Below are positions 34,671 to 43,004 of a DNA stretch of 64,000 bases, piece after piece; the stretch's first letter is position 1; each line of letters starts with the position of its first letter. The notes beneath the pieces are model-generated. The model was given only the letters and a program-made list of their open reading frames with translations. It did no database searches and was not told the origin of the DNA. A program made the position numbers and the translations under genes. The stretch is from Caenispirillum bisanense (GTDB lineage: Bacteria > Pseudomonadota > Alphaproteobacteria > Rhodospirillales > Rhodospirillaceae), in assembly GCF_039523075.1 (NCBI RefSeq), contig NZ_BAAAEP010000014.1:1-64000 (forward strand), given 5' to 3'.

Positions 34671-35826
34671 TCTTGGGTGGGGTCGGCGTGACCTCGCCCT
34701 CGCGGCCGATCTCGAAGCCGGGCTTGATCTCGCCGCGGCCGGGCGGGGCGTCGCCGCCCCAACGCAGGGGCGGCAGCTGCATCAGCGCCACCGGGCCGAG
34801 GTAGAGCATGCGCTCCTGCACCGATACCGGCAGTTCCAGGGCCAGCGGCCCGCCGTCGGGCGGCTGCTTGGCCATGGCGCCCAGCACCACCTTGGCGATG
34901 CTGGCATCGCGCGAGCGGATGGTGCCGGCGCGCTCCAGCTGGTCCAGCGCCTCGAAGAAGCCGCGCAGCTGGGCCGAGAACGCCGCCTGCGGCTGCAGCC
35001 AGTCGTCCAGCGCCACGGTGCCGACGGCACCCAGGCTGAGCGGGCGGGCGACCAGGGTCAGGCGCTCCACCTCCATCACGCCGCCGGCCTCGCTCCACTG
35101 CCGCAGGCGGGAGCGGATGTCGCTGCCGGGCGGGATCTGGCGCGGAATCACCGACCGCAGGGTGGCCTCGTCGATGGTGTCGCCGAACGGCAGGCCGAGG
35201 CCGCGCGGCAGCCGCAGGTCGCGCAGGGTGCCGTCGAGCGCCGCCCAGATGCCGGTGTCGCTGGCTTCCTTGCGCTCGAAGATGCTGGCGCGGCCGCCGG
35301 GGTTGCGGATCAGCGCCAGGTCCAGGCTGGCCAGTTCCAGCGGCCCCGTGTCGGCCAGCCCGTCGACCCGCACCGAGCGCAGGGCGAGGCTGCCTTCCTC
35401 CACCTGGCCGTCGCGGCTGACCACCAGCGTCAGCACGCCGCTGCCGGCGTTGGTGCGGGTGGCGAAGACGCGGCGGTTGGCGACGAAGTTGGTGACGTGT
35501 TCCCCCGGCGCGGTGAACACCAGGGTGCGCGGCTTCCATGGTTCCACCATCACCCGCAGGACCGGCGCCGCCCAGCCGCCGCCGCCCTGGTCGGCGGGAA
35601 AGCGCAGCTGCGGGTCGCTGACCGTCAGCACCACCCGGGCCGGGAAGCCGGTGGTCTGCATGTCGCTCCAGTACACCTGATAGCCCTGGGCGCGCTGCTG
35701 GTCGGCCCAGCTGCGCACCGCCTGCTTGGCGGTGTCGGCGGCCAGGAACCACAGGCCGGTGTAGATCGCCGCCAGCACGGCGAGCAGGGCGAAGGCGGCG
35801 GCGAGCGGGACGAGGCGGTTGTTCAT
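34654..35826 (-). CDS. DUF2125 protein, membrane-anchored periplasmic
   Basis: A protein of 390 residues from MNNRLVPLAAAFALLAVLAA. One N-terminal membrane anchor is followed by WADQQRAQGYQVYWSDMQTT, then GFPARVVLTVSDPQLRFP, the opening of DUF2125, and beta-rich repeats resembling lipid-transfer (AsmA/YdgA-like) proteins. The function is unknown. It faces the ChaC gene divergently (115 bp gap) and overlaps the preceding convergent gene by 17 bases. Codons upstream of 35826 do not look like protein. Confidence 0.82.
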   Translation of the reverse strand: MNNRLVPLAAAFALLAVLAAIYTGLWFLAADTAKQAVRSWADQQRAQGYQVYWSDMQTTGFPARVVLTVSDPQLRFPADQGGGGWAAPVLRVMVEPWKPRTLVFTAPGEHVTNFVANRRVFATRTNAGSGVLTLVVSRDGQVEEGSLALRSVRVDGLADTGPLELASLDLALIRNPGGRASIFERKEASDTGIWAALDGTLRDLRLPRGLGLPFGDTIDEATLRSVIPRQIPPGSDIRSRLRQWSEAGGVMEVERLTLVARPLSLGAVGTVALDDWLQPQAAFSAQLRGFFEALDQLERAGTIRSRDASIAKVVLGAMAKQPPDGGPLALELPVSVQERMLYLGPVALMQLPPLRWGGDAPPGRGEIKPGFEIGREGEVTPTPPKITAPK

Positions 35827-35941
35827 GCGGCTTGTCAGGCGCTGTTCCTTCGGCACACCATGGGGCGGCCTGTGAGGGGGTCTCGACTCTGTCTCCAAAA
35901 CGGATGATTCGAAAGGATTATTTTCGCGTGAGCAGCGTGTC

Positions 35942-36547
35942 ATGAGCGGCGGCGGGGTGCCGCCGATGCCGGCCGGCTTCCTTCCCGGCGGCAGTGCGGA
36001 GGGAGAGTTCTGGGTGTTCGCCTACGGCTCGCTCATGTGGCGGCCGGGCTTCCCCCACGAGGAGGAGCAGCCGGCGCTGGTGCGCGGCTGGCACCGGGCG
36101 GCCTGCATCCTGTCGGTGCGCTACCGCGGCACGCCGGAAGTGCCGGGGCTGGTGGTCGGCCTCGACCGCGGCGGCGCCTGCCGCGGCCGCGCCTATCGGG
36201 TGGCCGCGGCGGAGCGGGCGGCGGTGATCGACTACCTCGATTCGCGCGAGCTGGCGACCGGCGTCTACCGCCGCCGCAACCTTGCCTGCATCCTGGCCGA
36301 CGGCCGCCGCGTCTCCGCCTACGGCTATGTCGCCGATCCGGCCCACGACCAGTACGCCGGCCACTACACCACCGCCGAGAAGGTGCGGGTGATCCGCCAG
36401 GGCGTCGGCTGGGAAGGCCGGTCGCGCGACTACATCGCCAACACCATCGCCCAGATGGAGGCCATGGGCATCCGCGACGGCCACCTGCACGCCCTGCTGC
36501 GGGTGGTGGACGGCGAGGAGGCGGTGGACGGCGCCCTCGGGCGCTGA
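35942..36547 (+). CDS. chaC: ChaC-type gamma-glutamylcyclotransferase
   Basis: A protein of 201 residues. The family signature FWVFAYGSLMWRPGF (substrate loop YGSL) is near the N-terminus. AYRVAAAERAAVIDYLDSRE supplies the catalytic-site Glu region, and GVYRRRNLACI and YVADPAHDQYAG follow. ChaC enzymes release 5-oxoproline from glutathione or gamma-glutamyl peptides in the cytoplasm. It is a single gene with a strong hairpin 22 bp after the stop. Confidence 0.92.
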   Translation: MSGGGVPPMPAGFLPGGSAEGEFWVFAYGSLMWRPGFPHEEEQPALVRGWHRAACILSVRYRGTPEVPGLVVGLDRGGACRGRAYRVAAAERAAVIDYLDSRELATGVYRRRNLACILADGRRVSAYGYVADPAHDQYAGHYTTAEKVRVIRQGVGWEGRSRDYIANTIAQMEAMGIRDGHLHALLRVVDGEEAVDGALGR

Positions 36548-36568
36548 CCGCCACGGCCGGCAAGCAAA

Positions 36569-36597
36569 GCCCGCCCCGGCGGCGTGCCGGGGCGGGC
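36569..36597. terminator. bidirectional hairpin between chaC and repeat-protein gene A
   Basis: GCCCGCCCCGGC (36569-36580) pairs perfectly with GCCGGGGCGGGC (36586-36597) around GGCGT. On the minus strand it is followed by TTTGCTT, so it best terminates the repeat-protein gene; it may also stop chaC transcripts. Confidence 0.8.
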
Positions 36598-36631
36598 GTT
36601 GATGCTGGACTTCAGTCCGTCAGGCGCGGCC

Positions 36632-37312
36632 TTAGCGGAAGTCGGGCAGGCGCTCGGCCGGGACCGAGTCGCGCAGGTGGACGATGCGCTCGTACCAGCC
36701 GCTGCCGTCGTGGGCGAAGCCCGGACGCCACTGGTCGGACCGCTCGATGAAGGTGGAGCTGCCGCCCACACCGCTTTCATCGGGCACGGTGCGCACTTCC
36801 ATGGCGCTGCTCCAGGCCGGGTCGACCACCACTGACACCTCGCTGGAGGTGGTCAGGTTGCTGCGTTCCGGGGCCAGCATGTAGTAGCTGCCGTCATCGC
36901 TGCGCAGGTAGCCGGGGCGCCACACGTCGCTGCGCACCACCTGGGTTTCGGTGCCGGCGCCGCCGGCCATCTGGCCGCGGGCGTCGGGGCGGATGGTGTA
37001 GTAGGTGCCGTCGCTGTCGCTGGCCATGCCCGGCTGCCAGGAATCGCTGCGCTCCACCTGGGTCGGATAGGCGCTGCCGCCGGACGTCATGGCGCTGGCA
37101 CCGCCGTCGCGGCTGATGACCATGGTCTGGGTGCCGGACTCGATCTGGTCGGTCACCACCATGACGGTGCCGCCTTCGGGGATGCCGGTGATGTTGATGC
37201 TGGCGGTGCCCGGGGTGATCTGCTCGAACACGCCGTCGGCCAGGGCCGGGGCGGCCAGGGCAGTCATGGCGGTCAGGCCGCCGGCAAGGGCAAGGGTGCG
37301 GTTAAGACGCAT
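36632..37312 (-). CDS. secreted SDxWxPG-repeat protein A
   Basis: A protein of 226 residues, the largest of three adjacent paralogues. The signal peptide is RTLALAGGLTAMTALAAPAL, cleaved near ALA-DG (25/26). After a short beta-rich stretch with GIPEGGTVMVVTD there are three copies of a motif of about 23 residues, at 86-109 (RSDSWQPGMASDSDGTYY), 126-148 (RSDVWRPGYLRSDDGSYY) and 189-211 (RSDQWRPGFAHDGSGWY). I know no named family with this repeat. Its aromatic and acidic character suggests a small beta hairpin or binding unit in the periplasm or outside the cell. AGGAGACAGG precedes the ATG. It has its own terminator. Confidence 0.85.
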   Translation of the reverse strand: MRLNRTLALAGGLTAMTALAAPALADGVFEQITPGTASINITGIPEGGTVMVVTDQIESGTQTMVISRDGGASAMTSGGSAYPTQVERSDSWQPGMASDSDGTYYTIRPDARGQMAGGAGTETQVVRSDVWRPGYLRSDDGSYYMLAPERSNLTTSSEVSVVVDPAWSSAMEVRTVPDESGVGGSSTFIERSDQWRPGFAHDGSGWYERIVHLRDSVPAERLPDFR

Positions 37313-37469
37313 GGACCTGTCTCCTTTGTCCTCGGGCCGCAGGGCGACGACGATGGCAAGTGCGTCGCCGGTGCTGCGGCTGGTCGTTTGGCGGAGTAAC
37401 GACTCGAAGGGCGAGGTGGTTCGCGGGTCGCTTGTCCTGCTCCGCCTGTTCTGCCCGGCTACCGCGAAA

Positions 37470-37500
37470 GGCCCGCCCCGCGCCGGGCGGGAGGCGGGCC
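37470..37500 (-). terminator. probable terminator of repeat-protein gene B
   Basis: GGCCCGCC (37470-37477) pairs with GGCGGGCC (37493-37500), with further GC pairing inside. On the minus strand TTTCGCGG follows. It is 31 bp beyond the stop of gene B. Confidence 0.6.
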
Positions 37501-37530
37501 GTGGCGATGGGGTCGCGGGCGGCGGGCGCC

Positions 37531-37956
37531 TTACTGCGGCGTCTGGGCGCTCTGGATGATCATGATGTAGTCGCCGTCATCGCTCTTCATGTAGCCGGGC
37601 TGCCAGCTGTCGCTGCGCAGCACGGTCACCGAGTCGCCGGTGGCTTCCTGGGCCGGCACCAGCATCACGTAATCGCCGTCGGAGCTTTTCACGTAGCCGG
37701 GCTGCCAGGCGTCGCTGCGCAGGACGGTCATGGGCATGCCGTCGGCCTCGTCGCGGGTATCGGGCACGATCATGCGATAGCTGCCGTCGTCATCCTTGGT
37801 GAAGCCGGGGCGCCAGGTATCGCTGCGCAGCACCTGGGTCTCGTAGCCCTGGCCGGTCATGTCGGCCGCCTGGCCCTGGGCGACGGCGGGAACGGCGGCG
37901 GTGCCCAGCAGGGCGGCCATGCTGCCGGCGAGGGCGAGGGTGCGGGTGGACATCAT
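37531..37956 (-). CDS. secreted SDxWxPG-repeat protein B
   Basis: A protein of 141 residues. The signal peptide RTLALAGSMAALLGTAAVPA is nearly the same as in protein A. The mature part is almost only repeats: 42-65 (VLRSDTWRPGFTKDDDGSY), 78-101 (VLRSDAWQPGYVKSSDGDY) and 112-134 (VLRSDSWQPGYMKSDDGDY), with a period of 34-36 residues. This is the most regular member and best defines the consensus. AAGGAGA seven bases upstream selects the first of two tandem ATGs at 37956. It is flanked by separate terminators, so each paralogue seems to be its own transcription unit. Function unknown. Confidence 0.85.
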   Translation of the reverse strand: MMSTRTLALAGSMAALLGTAAVPAVAQGQAADMTGQGYETQVLRSDTWRPGFTKDDDGSYRMIVPDTRDEADGMPMTVLRSDAWQPGYVKSSDGDYVMLVPAQEATGDSVTVLRSDSWQPGYMKSDDGDYIMIIQSAQTPQ

Positions 37957-38099
37957 GTCGTGTCTCCTTGCGCTGGCGGGCCGGCGCCGGATGGGGCGCG
38001 GCGGACCCGCGGTTGCGTTTGCCATATGTCGAACCAACGCAGGGAGAGGCGACGGGTTTCCGCGCAATGCTCGCGCGGCGGCGCTGCGGGCAAGGAAAA

Positions 38100-38131
38100 G
38101 CCGGCGGCTCCCGGGGGAAGGAGCCGCCGGC
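38100..38131 (-). terminator. intrinsic terminator of repeat-protein gene C
   Basis: GCCGGCGGCTCC (38100-38111) pairs perfectly with GGAGCCGCCGGC (38120-38131) over an 8-base loop. On the minus strand it is followed by TTTTCCTT. Confidence 0.88.
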
Positions 38132-38212
38132 CTGCGCCGGTCGGGACAGGAGGATCAGGGGAAGCATCGGCCGTCCCGGCCGGGTGAAGCGTGGGGTGGG
38201 TGCGGCGAAGGC

Positions 38213-38617
38213 TCAGTTCACGCCGGCGCCGAGGCGGACGTAGCGGTTGCCGTCGCGCAGGGTGCCCGGCTGCCAGCTGTCGGACACCTCGGCCACCGCC
38301 GGGGCGTCGTCGCCGCCGCCGACCGGGGTCTGCACCAGGCGGTAATAGGTGCCGTGGTCGTTGCTGAAGCCCGGCGCCCACACGTCGCTGGTTTCCACCT
38401 TCAGGGTGGAGCCGCCGCTGCGGGCGCCTTCCACCAGCACATGGCGGACATAGGTGCCGTCGCCGTTGTTGAGGAAGCCGGGGCGCCAGGTGTCGCTGAC
38501 TTCGGTGCGCAATTCGGCCGCCTGGGCGGAGGCGGGGGTGACGAGGCCAAGGCCGGCGCCGAGGGTGAGGGCGGCGGCGGCAAGGGCGGCGGAGCGGAAC
38601 AGGGTCTTGCTGGTCAT
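38213..38617 (-). CDS. secreted SDxWxPG-repeat protein C
   Basis: A protein of 134 residues. The signal peptide (LAAAALTLGAGLGLVTPASA, cut near 31/32) is followed by three diverged repeats: 39-61 (EVSDTWRPGFLNNGDGTY), 75-95 (ETSDVWAPGFSNDHGTYY) and 110-129 (EVSDSWQPGTLRDGNRY). The Arg before Ser-Asp in proteins A and B is Val or Thr here. GGGAG lies eight bases before the ATG. It is nearest to the divergent TetR gene, and an operator-like palindrome lies 37 bp upstream of its start, so it is the most likely direct target of that regulator. Function unknown. Confidence 0.85.
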   Translation of the reverse strand: MTSKTLFRSAALAAAALTLGAGLGLVTPASAQAAELRTEVSDTWRPGFLNNGDGTYVRHVLVEGARSGGSTLKVETSDVWAPGFSNDHGTYYRLVQTPVGGGDDAPAVAEVSDSWQPGTLRDGNRYVRLGAGVN

Positions 38618-38653
38618 GTCGGATCTCCCGATCTTGGGCTTGGGGATCAGCGA

Positions 38654-38670
38654 AACTAAACGGTGCAGTT
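38654..38670 (-). promoter_or_regulatory. TetR-type operator 1, upstream of repeat gene C
   Basis: The core ACTAAACGGTGCAGT (38655-38669) is an imperfect palindrome. Read on this strand it matches the reverse complement of operator 2 at 15 of 16 positions (ACTAAACGGT-G/T-CAGTT). It lies where the promoter of gene C is expected. Confidence 0.7.
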
Positions 38671-38708
38671 CGCTGCGGTGATCCCTATGTACGCCCTGCC
38701 GACGACCT

Positions 38709-38737
38709 TTGCAAGATCAAACTGAACCGTTTAGTAT
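38709..38737 (+). promoter_or_regulatory. sigma-70-type promoter of the TetR gene
   Basis: TTGCAA (38709-38714), 17 bases, TAGTAT (38732-38737). Operator 2 covers the spacer and -10, so bound repressor would block RNA polymerase. The leader would be about 127 bases. Confidence 0.7.
38719..38735 (+). promoter_or_regulatory. TetR-type operator 2, over the TetR promoter
   Basis: The core ACTGAACCGTTTAGT (38721-38735) is a 15-base palindrome with six of seven arm positions matching. It overlaps the -10 of the TetR promoter and is the inverted copy of operator 1. Confidence 0.75.
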
Positions 38738-38870
38738 CGTGATTGGGTCGGCCGCGTCCGGCGGGGTATCCTCCGCCCGCCCGCAGCGTTGGAAAGTCAG
38801 CACCTTTGAGCCATTCTGGCGGCCGGGCCGGGTGCCCTTCACAAGCCTGTTACCGCCTGAGGACCGACCG

Positions 38871-39521
38871 ATGACCGACACCCCTTCCCGCCCGCCCTGC
38901 ACCGCGCCGCCCTGTCCGCCGGAGGGGCGGTCGGCGCGCAAGCGGCGCCAGATCCTGGACGCGGCGCGGGCGCTGTTCACCGAACACGGCTTCGCCGCCA
39001 CCAGCGTCGACATGGTGGTGGAGCGGGCGGGGGTGTCGAAGCCCACCCTCTACGGCCACTTCGGCGGCAAGAACGAGCTGTTCGCGGCGGTGGTGCAGGC
39101 GCAGGCCGAGGACTTCGCCGCCCACAGCTGCGAGATCGCCCACCTGCCGCCGCCCGAGGGCCTGCGGGCGCTCGGCAGCATGTACCTCGACATGGTGACG
39201 GGGCCGGAGGCGGTGCAGATGCTGCGGGCGGTGGTGGCGGAAGGACACAAGTTTCCCGACATCGCCGAAACCTTCTACGCCGCCGGCCCGGCCCGCACCC
39301 ACGGCATGGTGGAATGCTACCTGCGCGAACAGCACGAGCGCGGCGCCCTGCATGTGCCCAACCCCCACATGGCGGCGGGCCTGTTCCTCGGCATGCTGCG
39401 GGTGGTGTTCTATCGCGCCGTCTTCGGCCTGGCGCTGGAAGCCCTCTGCCGCGACGCCGTGCTGGAGGAATCGGTGCGGGTGATGCTGGCCGGCTACGCC
39501 CCTCAGCCGCAGCGGGAATAG
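38871..39521 (+). CDS. TetR/AcrR-family repressor
   Basis: A protein of 216 residues. After a Pro/Cys-rich leader, the DNA-binding domain reads RKRRQILDAARALFTEHGFA, SVDMVVERAGVSKPTLYGHF and GGKNELFAAVV, a textbook TetR helix-turn-helix. The C-terminal ligand domain has YLDMVTGPEAVQMLRAVVAE and FPDIAETFYAAGP, similar to regulators of efflux pumps, but no pump gene is adjacent. GAGGA before the ATG at 38871 selects the start. Twin operators in the upstream gap suggest it represses itself and repeat-protein gene C. Its 3' end overlaps the convergent nrdJ gene by 19 bases. Confidence 0.92.
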   Translation: MTDTPSRPPCTAPPCPPEGRSARKRRQILDAARALFTEHGFAATSVDMVVERAGVSKPTLYGHFGGKNELFAAVVQAQAEDFAAHSCEIAHLPPPEGLRALGSMYLDMVTGPEAVQMLRAVVAEGHKFPDIAETFYAAGPARTHGMVECYLREQHERGALHVPNPHMAAGLFLGMLRVVFYRAVFGLALEALCRDAVLEESVRVMLAGYAPQPQRE

Positions 39522-42500
39522 CCGCAGGCGGTGCAGGTGTCGCAGCCTTCCTGCCGCAGCAGGGCCGCCTGGCCGCACTTGGGGCAGCTGCGCAGGCGCG
39601 GCGTCTCGCCGTCGCGCCGAGCGGCGGGGCGGGCGTTGTCCTCCACCACCAGGAAACCGATGCGCACCATGTGCGCCTCGATCACTTCGCCGATGGCGGC
39701 CAGGATGGACGGCACATAGCGCCCCTCCATCCAGGCGCCGCCGCGCGGGTCGAACACCGCCTTCAGTTCCTCCACCACGAAGCCGACATCGCCGCCGCGC
39801 CGGAACACCGCCGAGATCATGCGCGTCAGCGCCACGGTCCAGGCGTAATGCTCCATGTTCTTGGAGTTGATGAACACCTCGAACGGCCGGCGACGGCCGT
39901 GCTCCACCACGTCGTTGACGGTGATGTAGGTGGCGTGGTCGCTCTCCGGCCAGCGCAGCTTGTAGGTGTAGCCGGGCAGGGCGGCAGGGCGGGCGGGCGG
40001 CGGCGTCAGGGTTTCCGCCGCCAGCGCCGCCGGAGTCGCGGCCGGCTCTCCGGTGGCGGTGGCGGGGGCGGCGGTCGAGTCGCGGACCGGCTCCAGCACC
40101 GCGCCGGTGACGGCATTGGGGCGGTAGGTGGTGCAGCCCTTGCACCCGAGGTCATAAGCCTGGCGGTAGACGTCCTGGAAGGCGTCGAAGGAGATGTCTT
40201 CGGGCACGTTGATGGTCTTGCTGATGCCGCTGTCGATGTAGGTCTGCACCGCCGCCTGCATCACCAGATGGTCGCGCGGCGCCAGGTCCATGGCGGTGAC
40301 GAAGGCCGGCGGTAGCGGCGCCGTTTCCCCCTTCAGGGCCCGGAACAGCCGCCAGGCGTAGTCGGCGACGGTTTCCTCGCGGCGGCTGCCGTCGGGCATC
40401 AGCACCCGGCGGGTGTAGGTGAAGCTGAACACCGGCTCCAGCCCCGACGAGACGTTGTCGGCGAACAGCGAGATCGTGCCGGTGGGGGCAATGGAGGTCA
40501 GCAGCCCGTTGCGCAGGCCGTGGGCGGCGATGGCCTCGCGCACGTCGGCATCCAGCGCCTGCGCCGCCGGGCTGGCGAGGTAGCGGTCGCGGTCGAACAG
40601 CGGGAACGGCCCCTTCTCCGCCGCCAGCTCGGCGGAGGCGAGGTAGGCCGCCCGCCGCAGCCGCGCCAGCCACGACTCGGTCAGCCGCACCGCCTCGGCG
40701 CTGCCATAGCGGGCGCCGCACAGGATGAGGGCATCGGCCAGCCCGGTGACGCCCAGCCCGATCCGCCGCTTGGTCTCCGCCTCCGTCCGTTGCTGCGGCA
40801 GCGGGTAGTTGGAGATGTCGATGACCGCATCCAGCATCCGCACCGCCACCCGCACCCGCGCCTCCAGCCGCTCCAGGTCGAGCGCCGCCTCGGCCTCGAA
40901 CGGCCGCTCCACCAGCCGCGCCAGATTGACCGACCCGAGCAGGCAGGTGCCGTAGGCGGGCAGGGGTTGCTCGCCACAGTTGTGGGCGACCAGGCCGTTG
41001 GCATCGAAGGCATTGGGTCCCGGAACTCGCACGTCGTAGACCGGCGCCTCGCCGGCCGGCAGCACGGCGGCGACGGTGGCGAAGAAGCGCGGCCGGTTGG
41101 GCGCCCGGCAGTAGGCCGCCAGCGCCGCTTGCAGCCGGGTGCGCTTGGCGGTGTCGGCAAAGCCGACCTGTTCGGCGAAGCGAACGAGGCTGGCCCCGCT
41201 CACCACCAGTTCATGATCGGCGTTGCAGGCAAAGGCGCGGCGGCCGCCCTTGCCATCGGGCAACAGGCGGGTGCCGGCGGCCCGGCGATCGCGGTAGAGG
41301 GTGGACACGATGCCGAAGCGCAGCAGCATCCGTTGGACGGTGGCGAGCAGACCGGCGTCGCTCTGCGCCAGGCGGATGCTGACGCCCTTGCCCTGTCGCC
41401 CCTGCACGCTGCCGTCGCTGTCGAACAGGCCGCGCAGCAGGCCGCGTTGAAAGGCGCTGCTGGCCCGCTCCATGGCGGCGGTGATGGTCTTGCGGCCGGG
41501 CGCCATGCCGTAGTCATGTGCCAGATGGCGCACGGCGCCGAGCACCAGCCGCCGCTCCGGCCGGCCGGAGACGCTCTGCCAGCCGGCGAAGTCGGCCCGG
41601 TGCGGCAGGCTGTGAGCCGCTTCCAGCGCCGCCGCCATGATGCCGCCGCTGCCCTCCGCCGGGGCCGCCTGATCGGGGCGGACCCAGACGCTCAGCACGG
41701 CCTTGTCGGTTTTCAGCGTACCATCGCCGATGAGCAGGCCGAGCAGGTAGCCCTCCTCCGCCGTGCCCGTGCCGCCCCAGTCGGCGGCCCCCGGGCGGTG
41801 GTCGTGCAGGCGCAGGCGGTCGCCGGGTTCCAGTTCGCCCGCCGCCCGCCAGGTGCCGTCGGCCAGCTGCAGCCGATGGTCGGGTGTCAGCGTCAGGGCC
41901 GGGCCCTCGCGGGTCATCAGCCGCACCACCGCACGCACGCCGGTGGGGAAGAAGCCTTCGGGGCCGGAGGCGACGGCGGCGCCGTCCACCAGGGCGGTGA
42001 ACGGCTGGCCCACCAGGTCCCCCACCATGCGCGGGCCGGCGGCGGTGCTCACCCAGGTGTCGGCGGTGACGCAGGGGTTGGTCGCAATGATCTCTTCCGC
42101 ATAGGACAGCGGGTTCAGGGTGTTGATGCGGTCGATGAAGACGACGCCCGGCTCCGCCACGTCGTATGTGGCCTGCATGATGCGCGTCCACAGGTCGCGG
42201 GCGCGCAGGGTGCGCCAGGTGCGGCCGCCGAATACCAGCGGCCAGTCGGCGTCTTCCCGCACCGCCGTCATGAAGGCATCGGTCACCAGCACCGACAGGT
42301 TGAACATGCGCAGGCGGGCGGGGTCGCGCTTGGCGTCGACGAAGTCCTCAATGTCCGGATGGTCGCAGCGCAGGGTGGCCATCATGGCGCCGCGCCGGCT
42401 GCCGGCCGACATGATGGTGCGGCACATGGCGTCCCACACGTCCATGAAGCTGACCGGGCCGGAGGCATCGGAGTCCACGCCGCGCACCGGCGCTCCCCGC

Positions 42501-42871
42501 GGCCGCAGGGTGGAGAAGTCGTAGCCGATGCCGCCGCCCTGCTGCATGGTCAGCGCCGCTTCGCGCAGGTGGGCGAAGATCGAGCCCATGTCGTCGTCGA
42601 TGCGGCCCATGACGAAGCAGTTGAACAGCGTCACCCGCCGCCCGGTGCCGGCGCCGGCCAGGATGCGGCCGGCGGGCAGCACCACGAAATCGGCCATGGC
42701 CTCGGCATAGCGCTGTCGCCACAGGTCGGCATCGGCCTCGCCGGCGGCCAGCGCCGTCGCCACCCGCTGCCAGGTGTCCGCCACCGTCTTGTCCACAGGA
42801 GTGCCGTCGGCCGTCTTCTGCCGGTACTTCATGTCCCAGATCTGCTGGGCGATGCCGGAGGGGTCGAGCAT
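39503..42871 (-). CDS. nrdJ: class II (adenosylcobalamin) ribonucleotide reductase with intein
   Basis: A precursor of 1122 residues; removal of residues 267-631 leaves a 757-residue enzyme. The N-extein begins LDPSGIAQQIWDMKYRQK and has VTLFNCFVMGRIDDD (redox Cys), QQGGGIGYDFSTLRPRGA and MFNLSVLVTDAF. The C-extein restarts CGEQPLPAYGTCLLGSVNL, whose first Cys is the thiyl-radical residue in class II enzymes. Its end has the TSCPD-type domain and a Cys-rich tail (GCDTCTACGYSRCG) for thiol exchange. It reduces ribonucleotides using B12 and needs no oxygen. GGAG precedes the ATG at 42871. No cobalamin riboswitch is evident; DnaA-like boxes lie upstream. Confidence 0.95.
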   Translation of the reverse strand: MLDPSGIAQQIWDMKYRQKTADGTPVDKTVADTWQRVATALAAGEADADLWRQRYAEAMADFVVLPAGRILAGAGTGRRVTLFNCFVMGRIDDDMGSIFAHLREAALTMQQGGGIGYDFSTLRPRGAPVRGVDSDASGPVSFMDVWDAMCRTIMSAGSRRGAMMATLRCDHPDIEDFVDAKRDPARLRMFNLSVLVTDAFMTAVREDADWPLVFGGRTWRTLRARDLWTRIMQATYDVAEPGVVFIDRINTLNPLSYAEEIIATNPCVTADTWVSTAAGPRMVGDLVGQPFTALVDGAAVASGPEGFFPTGVRAVVRLMTREGPALTLTPDHRLQLADGTWRAAGELEPGDRLRLHDHRPGAADWGGTGTAEEGYLLGLLIGDGTLKTDKAVLSVWVRPDQAAPAEGSGGIMAAALEAAHSLPHRADFAGWQSVSGRPERRLVLGAVRHLAHDYGMAPGRKTITAAMERASSAFQRGLLRGLFDSDGSVQGRQGKGVSIRLAQSDAGLLATVQRMLLRFGIVSTLYRDRRAAGTRLLPDGKGGRRAFACNADHELVVSGASLVRFAEQVGFADTAKRTRLQAALAAYCRAPNRPRFFATVAAVLPAGEAPVYDVRVPGPNAFDANGLVAHNCGEQPLPAYGTCLLGSVNLARLVERPFEAEAALDLERLEARVRVAVRMLDAVIDISNYPLPQQRTEAETKRRIGLGVTGLADALILCGARYGSAEAVRLTESWLARLRRAAYLASAELAAEKGPFPLFDRDRYLASPAAQALDADVREAIAAHGLRNGLLTSIAPTGTISLFADNVSSGLEPVFSFTYTRRVLMPDGSRREETVADYAWRLFRALKGETAPLPPAFVTAMDLAPRDHLVMQAAVQTYIDSGISKTINVPEDISFDAFQDVYRQAYDLGCKGCTTYRPNAVTGAVLEPVRDSTAAPATATGEPAATPAALAAETLTPPPARPAALPGYTYKLRWPESDHATYITVNDVVEHGRRRPFEVFINSKNMEHYAWTVALTRMISAVFRRGGDVGFVVEELKAVFDPRGGAWMEGRYVPSILAAIGEVIEAHMVRIGFLVVEDNARPAARRDGETPRLRSCPKCGQAALLRQEGCDTCTACGYSRCG
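40979..42073 (-). mobile_element. intein with LAGLIDADG homing endonuclease inside nrdJ
   Basis: 365 residues in frame. Block A begins at Cys1 (CVTADTWVSTAAGPRMVG). Block B holds the TxxH motif (LTLTPDHRLQLADG). Two LAGLIDADG blocks, YLLGLLIGDGTL and LLRGLFDSDGSV, each keep the catalytic Asp. Block F/G is VYDVRVPGPNAF and DANGLVAHN, ending in Asn, followed by the +1 Cys of the host. Block F has Asn where His is common. The insertion point is TNP/CGEQPL, exactly before the radical Cys. GC and codon use match the host, suggesting long residence or a similar donor. Confidence 0.93.
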
Positions 42872-43004
42872 CGGCGGCTCCGTGGCTGGGGGCGGCGGCG
42901 GCGGGCCGGCTTCCCGCAAAGGGACGGAATCGCAAGGAGATTCGCCGGTATCGGGAAACAACGATGCGCGCCGGCGTCTGTTGCGTCAACCCGGCCGAAG
43001 GGCG

